From: Gossypium raimondii | Lineage: Eukaryota > Streptophyta > Magnoliopsida > Malvales > Malvaceae | Direction: 5' to 3' | Length of the DNA stretch: 64,000 bases | NCBI RefSeq assembly: GCF_025698545.1 | Contig: NC_068575.1 | Span: 57,669,980 to 57,733,979, forward strand | In this document: piece by piece, positions 55,144-64,000 of the stretch | Position numbering within the stretch: position 1 is the first letter of the stretch | Layout: each line of letters begins with the position of its first letter | Position numbers and translations under genes: made by a program | The notes under the pieces: generated by a model | The model's database searches: none | What the model saw: the letters and a program-made list of their open reading frames with translations, nothing else | Told to the model about the DNA's origin: nothing

Positions 55144-56385
55144 TGATGACCCAAAATCTTGAATTTACAGATATTGACGATGAAATAAACCCAAAAAAAA
55201 ACGTCTTTAAAGAATTTCGAAAGAGTGATTAAGAAGCTTTGAAGTACAACTGTAAGTGTCAAGGGTTAGTGGTAGTGGTCTTTTCAAAGTAACAGGGAAC
55301 ACGAGCATATGGCAAACGCTGATTTGGGCTTTGGCGGGAACTCGAAAAGAGAAAGAACAAGACAAATGGCCCATTGATTATGGACTTCAAACCCAATTTC
55401 ATAAAACTCTTTATGCTTTTTTTTATCAAATTTAAAACGGCTTATTTAATGTATTATTTATTTTCTTTAAATTAAGAGTTTTCTAATTTAATCTATTATT
55501 TATTTTATTATTTTTACATGCAATTATCTTATTGGATTATCTAAGTAATAAATTACATCTAATTAAAATATATTTCACACATAAAATTTTCACATCATCC
55601 CAATGGTACTCTCATTTAATTTGTTAAAAATGGTACTTTCATTTAACAAATAAAAACAAAAAACAAAAGTTGTAGGTAAAAAATTCAAATATACAATTAA
55701 TATCCTTTTGACAAACATGCAAACATTAGTAATTAAATGTTTCATTAAGCGAATTTAGTACTCTCCATGCATGCTTTGCTTTCGAGAATTTCCAACATAA
55801 AATCTGCAACTTTATTTTGTAATCACGGTTTTTTCACATCATCGGTATTTATCATAATTGATTGCAAAAATATTCATCACTTTTATAATCACAAATGATA
55901 AACACACAGCATGACAGTAGATTAATTTGTGACTCAATTTAAATTCTTGCTAATGATCAATGGATAATGGCAGGTTGGCGAGTGATGCATAGATTTCTGC
56001 ACTGTATTTTTCTTGCTGCAATTCCTTCAAGGAGAAACCACAAGCTTCTATTCCAGATTTCTCTTCTACTTTGTCTGAATATGATTTATCAAGGTAGATG
56101 CGAAGTAAAAAAAATTTTAGGGGTTGAAAGATAATAAAATTTTAATTTTATTATATTTATAATTTTAAAATTTTTAAAAAGTCAAAATGTATTTTTATTT
56201 TTATTAATTTAAAATTTTAAACCATCTAAATAAAAGAATTTCTATTTTAGAAAGTTGAGACTTGCGAACCCCTAACTACCGCATTATGGGATAGCTCATT
56301 TTGTAAGGCTTTTTTTCTTCATATATTTAGGATCACAATTTTACATCCATATAACAAAATCCAGTTAGTTTAGATAGTTTAAAAA
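55144..56385. other. RNase H promoter side and AT-rich spacer
   Basis: 55144-55330 is the probable leader and promoter of the RNase H gene. Further right is AT-rich spacer. 56100-56240 (TTTTAGGGGTTGAAAG followed by A/T runs) is reminiscent of dispersed plant repeat sequence but has no clear ends. Confidence 0.4.
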
Positions 56386-56923
56386 GGGTAAATTACAAAA
56401 ATAATCATTTTTGTTTACCTCAAATTATATTTTAGTTACTTATATTTGAAATATTATGTTTTAGTCACTTATGTTATCGTTTTGTTACGAAGTAGTCACT
56501 CTGCCATTAAGCTTCATTGCCTCGCTAACGGCAATCCTACGTGACAGTCCTAAATCCTAATGGGTTTTAAATGCCAGCTTGGATGTTTAACTTGGATGGA
56601 AATAGTTTTTTTCAGTCAAAATGGAAAAGAAAACTAAAAGAAAAAAAATAAAGATGATTTTTCTTTTCTAGTTCAAGCTATAATTAATTAAATTTATTTA
56701 ATTAAAAATATATTCTTGTCCCAATTGGACATCCAAGTTTGCATTTAAAACTCATTTAGATTGCCACGTAAGATTGTCTTTAGGGAGGTAACAAAGCTTA
56801 ACAACAGAGTGACCAATTCGTAACAAAATGATAACGTAAGTCACTAAAACGTAACATTTCAAAACATAAGTGACTAAAATGTAATCTGAGGTAAACAGAA
56901 GTGACTATTTTTATAGTTTATCT
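56386..56923. mobile_element. Long-TIR MITE (about 538 bp)
   Basis: The left arm (GGGTAAATTACAAAAATAA, then GTTTACCTCA, TTTTAGTCACTTATGTTAT, TTTTGTTACGAA..GTCACTCTG) is repeated inverted in the right arm over at least 150 bp, and weaker pairing continues inward (TTTTAAATGCcAgCTTGGATG against CATCCAAGTTTGCATTTAAAA). This is a non-autonomous DNA transposon. Target duplications could not be fixed because both flanks are A/T runs, so the superfamily is open. Confidence 0.8.
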
Positions 56924-58244
56924 ATTTTAGAAATAAAATGAAAAAGTAAACATTTTAAAAAAAAATTCATTTCAGCTGCAAAATATAAAACAACAGTAAC
57001 GCGTTAGGAGCATAAAAAGTTGGGCGATTTTATATGAAGTTAGGAGGAAATGAAGGCTACCTTTCCAATTCCATTGTTTCCATTAATATTTACTCATCAG
57101 TCACTTTTGGGCACAAAATAATTCATGTTTGCTTTCTGGAAATATGTCGGGTACATGTTGGATTTATGAGTTATTTAATAATTTAAAAAAAATGTTACAT
57201 GCTTTAAAATTCCAACTCAAATATGAGTTGCTTTTTAAGTGAGGGTATAATAAATCAAGCTAGTTGGGATGATGCCACTATTGGTTACTGTCTTTACAGT
57301 ACGAGTAGCTCACCTCACCTGCTATTAACAAGCACAGCTTGCCATTTGGAGAGGGCAAAGGCTACTGCTGCCACTAGAATAGATAGAACTTATTCCCTTT
57401 GTTTAATGCCTTTGCCTATGGTAGATAAATTTAATTAAATTGTGTCCACCTTCTTCATGTGAAACAGCCTTTAAAATTGTCACTGTCCCCTAAAACCCTT
57501 GCAATTTCTCATCCTCTACCTCAATTCCCCAGGAGCTCAACCCTAACAGCAGCAGACAAGCCTCCTCAATGTGCAAAATTCAATAATTTTCCTCGCAAAC
57601 TTGGGTCGTCTACATACACTAATTTAATATTGAAAACAATCTTCCATTAAATCTTTTTCCAACTTTGACGAAAATGAATTTTCCACTGGAAAATAGATTT
57701 GGGTCTTATGTGCACTAACTTTGTGCCCCGATACTCTACATATTTTACTCTCTCTTTTTTTAATAAAATATTTTACCCTAAAAATATATAGTATGAACTG
57801 TGTAAATAATTTTCCATAAAGAAAATGTCAGTAAGGATGTGACGATTATTGAGTGAATGAGAATTTTAGCTCATTGTATCTGATCATTTGACCCCATAGT
57901 CGGGACCTTACGTCACTAATAATTCAAATCCATCCCTTTCTTTTCACCTTAAATAAAAACAAATGAATAAAATAATAATTCACTGTATTCCTTAAAATAA
58001 TTCACAACTTCAAATTTAATTTTCAAAACTACGATTTTGACTTTTCTCAAAGAAATTAAAGCTGATTATTTTTAAAATAAATAGCTTTTATAAGTTTTTG
58101 TTTTTGTTTTTTCTTGTACATCCACTAAGGAGTGTACCTAATTAATGAGAATTTTCTTTAAGGAGTCTTTACACATTGCAAATGACTCTATAATCACAAA
58201 CAATTATAACTAATTGAATTAAATTTTAAAATATATATGTTGAT
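56924..58244. other. AT-rich spacer without recognisable genes
   Basis: Contains short open frames (for example 57223-57438 and 57459-57650) with no known motif. 57460-57560 is slightly more GC-rich but no gene model could be built. No repeat ends seen. Confidence 0.4.
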
Positions 58245-58385
58245 TTAGTCTTAACTCAATTTGTATGAGCATTGTTGTTAATGTAGAATGATGTGAGTTC
58301 AAGTCTGTTGAATCATATTATAGTATTATTTATGAGTTAGAAAGTAACTATGAATAACCACATAATGAAAATTAGATACTAATAC
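58245..58385 (+). mobile_element. Diverged SINE, related to 9045-9190
   Basis: The order TTAACTCAATTTGTATGAGCATTGTTGTTAATG then GATGTGAGTTCAAGTCTG and TATTATTTATGAGTTAG...CTATGAATAA follows the SINE at 9045-9190 with many substitutions. The B-box-like GAGTTCAAGTC is retained. The A-tail is decayed. Confidence 0.62.
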
Positions 58386-59091
58386 ATAAAAATAATTTTA
58401 ATACAATATAAATTACCCTATTCCTCTTATCTATCCCTCATTGAAAAATAAATAAACAAATCACAATTTCATTTTTTTTTCAAAATCAAAATCTGATTAG
58501 GAGAATTTCGGGCAATTTACCATTAAAAGCTTTTTTTTTTAAATTTACCGAAATGGGCCCGGTATTCTATTATTTACCGGAATGGACCCTTTTCCCCTAA
58601 ATCGCGTCCACGTCAGCGCGAAGTCAAGGAGCGTGTCAGCAAATCACGTCCACGTCAGCGCGCTTTGCTGATGTGGCAGAAAATCGCGTTCATGTAAGCA
58701 CTGTTTGTGTCCACGTCATCAAAGCGCGATGACGTCGACGCGATTTGCTGACGTGTAGAGCGTTTCTGGGGACTCGATTTGCCCCGCGCGTGAACAGTGC
58801 AACGGTCATTTTTTTACCGTTGCCCCCCAACGGTCCAAAAAAAAACTATAAATACCCCCACCCCTTTTATTTCACAAACTAATCATCTCTCAAATTTCCT
58901 CTCAATTTCCTCTAAATTTCCTCTAAATTTGCTCTCAAATTCCTTCCAAATTTCTCTCAAATCCATATTTAATCTCAATTTGTTCTCAAGTTCCTATTAA
59001 ATTTCTCTTAAATCCCTATTTTTAAATAATTTTTTAAAAAAATATTATTTTTTAATTTTTTTAAACCGTAAAAATTTGTACGATTTCAGCA

Positions 59092-59960
59092 ATGGCCAGA
59101 GAATTGACTTGTCTTGATAAGCAGCACATATCGGTGGAACAAATGAAAATGTTAAGCGTTAAATTTAATTTTTAAATATTATTTAAGAATTTTTTATTTA
59201 TGCATTTTTAGATAATTATTAATTTATTATTTGTTATAAAAGTCTGTAGATCGGACATTGGAATGCAATATCCGGAATATGCATGCTCCTCCATCACCGT
59301 TGGTAGAGAACTACCTGCGGGAAGCGGGTTTTTGGCACGTGGCGACAGTAGGCTGGGGATGCAAGGTGGACCCGAAACTAATCAGTGCGTTGATCGAGAG
59401 GTGGAGACTCTAGACGCACACATTTCATCTTCCATGTGGAGAGTGCATTATCACTTTGGAATATTTCAGTCTGTAATTGGGATTGCCGGTGGACGGGCAC
59501 CCGAGCACCCGGTCTGCCCAATCTAGCGATTCGGGAGCGGTGTGCTACGAGCTTTTGAGAGCTATTCCGGAAAAAATGGACGAAGGTAAGATCGAGATGG
59601 GCTGGTTAAGAGACACATTCCCGGATCCGGATGAAGATTCAACTGAAATAGAAAGAATTTGATATGCTCGGGCATACATTCTTCAGTTAATTAGAGGTTA
59701 TCTGATGCCGGACTCGTCACGGAGCCGCGTACATCTAAGATGGCTGCTGAAACTCGTTGATTTTAGAGCAGCTAGTGAATTGAGTTGGAGGTCTGTCGTC
59801 TTGGCAACATTATATCGGGAGATGTGCGGGGCGACGCGACCGAGGAAAGTAAAAATCGGAGGTTTCTTGTCACTACTGCAGTTATGGACACGGTTTCGCT
59901 TTCCATTTCGACGTCCTCGAGTGGACCACCCATATACATTCTCACTCATAACGAGGTAAA
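59092..59960 (+). pseudogene. Plant mobile domain (PMD / MAIL-like) gene in the second MULE, disrupted
   Basis: Exon 1 at 59092 reads MARELTCLDKQHISVEQMKM, but the donor that is GTAAGG in the other MULE is TTAAGC here, so normal splicing is lost. Exon 2 from about 59243 reads SVDRTLECNIRNMHAPPSPLVENYLREAGFWHVATVG...SALIERWR, then a stop, THTFHLPCGECIITLE, further stops, YELLRAIPEKMDEGKIEMGWLRDTFPD, and YARAYILQLIRGYLMPDSSRSRVHLRWLLKLVDFRAA...LATLYREMCGAT. This is most of the PMD domain with several nonsense codons. The Pro-rich C-terminal tail present in the other copy is missing. Confidence 0.82.
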
Positions 59961-60259
59961 TTTTATATTAGATTTTACAATTATTATGTAGATTTTTAAA
60001 AATAAAAGTATGCTAAAAATTTATTTAATTAGGTGGGACCATCCGGCAAGTCATGCTCGATTACCCTAACACTTAAGTTAAAAACCCTAACCCTTAACTT
60101 AAATATAATTTGATAATTTTACTAACCATTAATACAATTATCAGTTAATAATTTTACACTCACATAATGTTGGATTTGGAAAAATGTTTTGACTGGTACT
60201 AACAATTAATAATTTGATATAATTTGATAATTTTACTAACAATTAATACAATTATCAAT

Positions 60260-63150
60260 TAATAATTGAAAAATTATAATTTTTTTTACAATTACATTCA
60301 ACTATTGCGATTAGGGCATGATCGACTTGTATAGACTTGATTACTACACCATCCGCATAACTTCTGTTGACTGGCTGTTTCTCGGATATCCATATTGTTA
60401 CGTATTCTAGTCGAGCAAGGTCAACCCTTTGGTTTACGACGTAATTCTCTATCCGGTAACAGCTTAAAAGGAGCAAGAGATACAGTAGGCCACTTACGTT
60501 CATCTGGGACCGTTGGGAAAACGTGTCTCTAGACGTTGTACATGTTTTTTAATTTGTACACTTCGTCCACATAGCTCATCGGATCTAGACGGAGATTCTG
60601 AGAAGTTGCAATAACATGAGCGCATGGATAACGAAGTGCATCAAACATCCCACAGTCGCAAGTCCTATTTCGCAAGTGTACACGATATTGCCCGCCAACA
60701 ACACCTTGGTGCGGTCTGTCAAACTCTGTGACGTGAAACCATACATGGTGTTTACCCGCTCCTTGGCATTGTTAATTTCTTGAACTACCTTACTGCACCA
60801 TACATGACCTCCCTACATCTGGCCTGCATAACTTGCTGCTCGCTTTGGAAATAGCACCGCCAAACGAAACTATGTCTCTCGCACAACCGATGTTATCGGT
60901 AGATGGCGCATTCCTTTAAGAACAGAATTTATGCATTCAGTTATGTTTGACGTCATATGGCCATATCGTAGGTCGTCGTCGTATGCTTGTGCCCACTGTT
61001 CGAAACGTATGTTACAAAGGTAGTCTGTCTCTTCTCCATTAATTGAACGTAAAATTGTCAACATCTCGTGAAAACGGTCTTTATTTATTTCATACCCTGC
61101 CAATATAAGTTCATAGCGAATATTACATACCACTTCTACCAATAAAACTAATTCAAATTGACAAACGAAATAACACAAATATAGACTAAATACCCATGTT
61201 GGTTACTTGTCGTCGTTCGCTCTTAGATGGATATTACCTATAGTAGTTGGAAGCAACGTGTCTTAGGCAATATCGATGGTGTGTGCGCTGCCATAAGCTT
61301 CCCTGTTGATCAAATGCAGCTAGTATACCGGCGTCCCGATCTAAAATAACACAGATATTAGGTTGGGGGCACACATGCCTCCTTAACCTAGAGAGAAAGA
61401 AATCTCAGTCATCAGACGACTCCCCTAGTGTTATTACACATGCAATTTGCAGAATTCTCCCACCGCCATCTTGTGCCACTGCAAGCAATAGCCGATGAGT
61501 ATACCTACCAAACATAAAGGTACCGTCAATTTGTACCAATGACTTGCAGTATGAAAATGCGTTTCAGTATTGCTTAAAGGTCCAAAATAGGCATTTGAAC
61601 ACTTGGCATCCACATAGCAATCGGCCGTTGTAGTACGCATGTTTCCTTTCAAGGTCTGTGATGACACTTGGGACGTATCTCTTTAGCACTTGACACCACT
61701 GCCATATTTCATTATATGAGGCATCCCACCCACTATGCATCTACTCCAACGCCTTTTGCTTAGCTATCCAAGCCTTACGGCAAGAGGGCGTGTACCCCAT
61801 TTGGCTACGGATATTGGCAATTAACACCGACACTGAAGTCCTGTGATCTACTTTTACCGTGGGCAGTATCAAGCTAGCTAACATAGCTGAATCTATCTTG
61901 GGATGATCTTGTGAAACACTTATAAACGGAGTAAATTAAATAATGCAACATTACATAATAAAAATATTTTTCAGAAACTGTCAATACTGTACCTGCAGCA
62001 TATATATCTGGACCTTTGTACTTTTTAATCTCCCACAACCCTGTCCTTTTCCTTAACGAGGTGTGGATTTCCTATGAACATGTGTCGTCTTACACCGCAC
62101 ACTTCGCCTTAAACTTATCAGATTTGGATTTAACGACGTGGTAGTTAACGCCGTTTTTTTATGCTATCTTGTTTCAAAGCACCAATAAAACTATCATTGT
62201 TGGTAAACTGATTACCAACTTCAAATTCACCCGAATCTAGCCTCGAACTTGTACGATCACGCAACCGGTGTGGTAGATCTGGAAACTCTAACACATCATC
62301 TGTAGACAGATCGACATTATGCATGTGGGCTAGAGGTGAGTATGTTCTGAATCGTGGATTTTCTTCTTCATCAGAACTCCTTTCAGCATCTTTAGGTTTT
62401 GTTGGAATAGGCTCCGGTTCAGAAAATAAGCCAACTTCTGCACCATCAGGCCCGGGCTCTCGAGGTGGATCCACATTAGAGTCATCTTCTAACCCACAAT
62501 CATCTGCACCGTACGAGGTCCCCTCACCGGTTGACGTCGTAGGGATTACATTATCCCTTTTTCTGGGCATTTCATAACGTCCCCAATTGGATGTAGATTG
62601 CCAACCACTAGAACTTGATGCCGTTCCCCAGTACGTATTTCCAGCATCAAACATCTAGCCACCGACGTACATGTCCCATCCACCGACAGAGTGTCTTGTA
62701 GGGGATGTGCATTTGACACCTCTACCAAACATTGACTGTTCCGTGTTTTGTAACCCGTTAACCGAGTGTCGGCCAGGGGTCATGTATTCATCTCGAACAC
62801 CAGTCGCAAGTATATCATTTGAGGATGTAAATTGTACATATAACTCAATATATGGTGTTCCACTAGCAAGATGAGTCTGCACCATTGCCTCCAAGCTACG
62901 AGCACATTTTATGTCGAACGAGTCATATGTCACCGGATCAACAGAAGAACAAAATCGATATGTAATAGACAGAACTTTCATTGGCGTTGTTCCGAAAATT
63001 TTACGTCTAATTCTTTTACGAAATTCTGTCAAATCTATGTTCTTGGTTAAAAACCAGTCGCACCGTATTCTCGGACAAAAAAACAACACCATTCTCGGTG
63101 TGGCAAACCTCACCGTCATAATAAATAAAAGCACTAATACATTCACTCAT
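60260..63150 (-). pseudogene. MULE transposase (mudrA-like) in the second MULE, disrupted
   Basis: It starts MSECISAFIYYDGEVCHTEN at 63150. A one-base shift follows near 63050, so that the conserved NIDLTEF block is in another frame. A stop at 62655-62657 precedes MFDAGNTYWGT; the Ser-rich linker runs to about 62145. The transposase domain (about 61700-60880) includes PSYRKAWIAKQ-like, FMFGRYTHRLLLAVAQDG, SRLRRHVCPQPNICVILDRDAG and AGYEINKDRFHEMLTILRSING blocks. SWIM-type CxC sequence is near 60665. Here the catalytic-region Asp (LDRDAG) is kept where the other copy has Asn. Multiple stops rule out a full protein. Confidence 0.88.
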
Positions 63151-63279
63151 ATTTGAAACTCTAACCTTCTTAGCCTCTCTAAATTGTTTCTACTGTGACT
63201 TATGCATTCTGAGAACATTTTCTGCCTCATTTATAGCCTCATTTCAAACATGCTATCAGAGCAAAAGCGGCGTCCACGG

Positions 63280-63830
63280 TAGCGATTTCATATTCTTCTC
63301 AAATAGCATCCTGCTAGAAGCGTTTTTATACTATTTGCTCAGAAACGTCAACTCGAAATTATTTTTCCAGGACCTACTGTAGTAAAAACGCGTCCATGAG
63401 GGCGCGATTTCACAAATTCTTCTCAAATAGCATCCTGCTTGAAGCGTTTTTTAAACTATTTGCTCCGAAACGTCAACTCAAAATTATTTCTTTCAGGACC
63501 TATTGTAGCAAAAGCGCGTCCATGAGGGTGCGATTTCACAAATTCTTCTCAAATAGCATCTTGCTTGAAGCGTTTTTTTAAACTATTTGCTCAGAAACGT
63601 CAACTCGAAATTATTTATTCCTGGACCTACTGTAGCAAAAGCGCGTCCACGATGGCGCGATTTCACAAATTCTTCTCATAAAACATCCTGCTTGAAGCGT
63701 TTTTTATACTATTTGCTCAGAAACGTCAACTCGAAATTATTTTTCCAGGACCCACTGTAGCAAAAGCACGTACACGTGGGTGCGACTTCAGAAATCCTTC
63801 TGATAAAGCATCCTGCTTTGATTTTATCTT
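63280..63830. repeat. About 125-bp subterminal tandem array of the second MULE
   Basis: Four units plus a partial fifth begin near 63296, 63416, 63541, 63668 and 63797. Each has TTCTTCTCAAATAGCATCC, GCTTGAAGCGTTTT, CTATTTGCTC.GAAACGTCAACTC, GGACC.A.TGTAGCAAAAGCG and a GCGCGATTTCAC-type close. It is the inverted counterpart of 40610-40870. Open frames of about 60 codons here are repeat translations, not genes. Confidence 0.88.
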
Positions 63831-64000
63831 AAAAACCCATGAACATGAAACATAATCTAATTTTGAATAAATTATAATTAATTTAATTAGGAAACCCTAA
63901 ACCCTGATCCCTTATTTGTTTACTTTTTTCTCCAAAACCTTAAAAATCCTAAAAATCCTAAACCATGAACCCTAAAATCTAAAAACTTAACGTGGGAAAA

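Larger units (their letters stand above)
58510..64000 (-). mobile_element. Second large MULE, truncated by the window edge
   Basis: The left terminus GGGCAATTTACCATTAAAAG opens a TIR like that of the element at 50271-51436, with TTTACCGGAATGGACCCTTTTCCCCTAAATCGCG and CACGTCAGCGCG motifs to about 58790. Inside are a PMD pseudogene (plus, 59092-59960), a mudrA-like pseudogene (minus, 63150 to 60260) and the subterminal array at 63280-63830: the same parts as in the MULE at 40023-46602, in inverted orientation. The right TIR and target duplication lie beyond 64000 and cannot be seen. Confidence 0.87.

Noticed and set aside
63396..63581. 61-codon frame with repeated MRARFHKFFSNS phrase
   Set aside because: Product of the MULE subterminal tandem array.

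Overview
This is nuclear DNA of a flowering plant, a eudicot and most likely cotton (Gossypium) or a close relative. The evidence is split genes with GT-AG introns, AT-rich spacers, conserved plant genes (BIR2-type receptor kinase, SIN3-like corepressor, SEC13, plant matrixin, RNase H with a viroplasmin domain), and heavy loading with LTR retrotransposons, MULEs, a LINE and tRNA-type SINEs. The species call rests on remembered resemblance of the genes and repeats and was not tested.

Gene-rich left part (1-21.5 kb). It holds the 5' exons of a myristoylated DUF1336/EDR2-C-like gene (minus, runs off the left edge), an intronless BIR2-like LRR pseudokinase (minus), a SINE, a complete 22-exon SIN3-like gene (plus; the exons sum to 4140 nt, an open frame of 1379 codons plus stop) and an uninterrupted SEC13 coding sequence (minus) that converges on the SIN3-like gene.

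Duplicated, transposon-swollen middle (21.5-55.3 kb). A direct tandem duplication of a two-gene unit, matrix metalloproteinase plus RNase H (both minus), explains this part. Unit 2 (about 47.0-55.2 kb) is compact and intact: MMP at 47065-47946 and an eight-exon RNase H gene at 52137-55143. Unit 1 (about 24.9-46.9 kb) is decayed. Its MMP has a nonsense codon at codon 27, its RNase H copy is reduced to fragments, and it is inflated by insertions: a three-level nest (MITE, then a Copia/TRIM-type solo LTR, then a Gypsy solo LTR), a second nest with three recognisable TSDs or junctions that carries fragments of a sugar transporter and a Pescadillo gene, a Gypsy gag-pol remnant, and a 6.6-kb MULE with a 9-bp target duplication.

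Right part (55.3-64 kb). It has spacer with a long-TIR MITE and a diverged SINE, then a second large MULE cut by the window edge. Both large MULEs share one architecture: a mudrA-like transposase and a plant-mobile-domain (PMD) gene facing each other tail to tail. Both genes are disabled in both copies, by different lesions. A 1.17-kb non-autonomous MULE at 50.3-51.4 kb has an unusual composite form.

No tRNA, rRNA or CRISPR feature was seen. Splice sites were placed by reading frame continuity and remembered protein conservation, not by transcripts.
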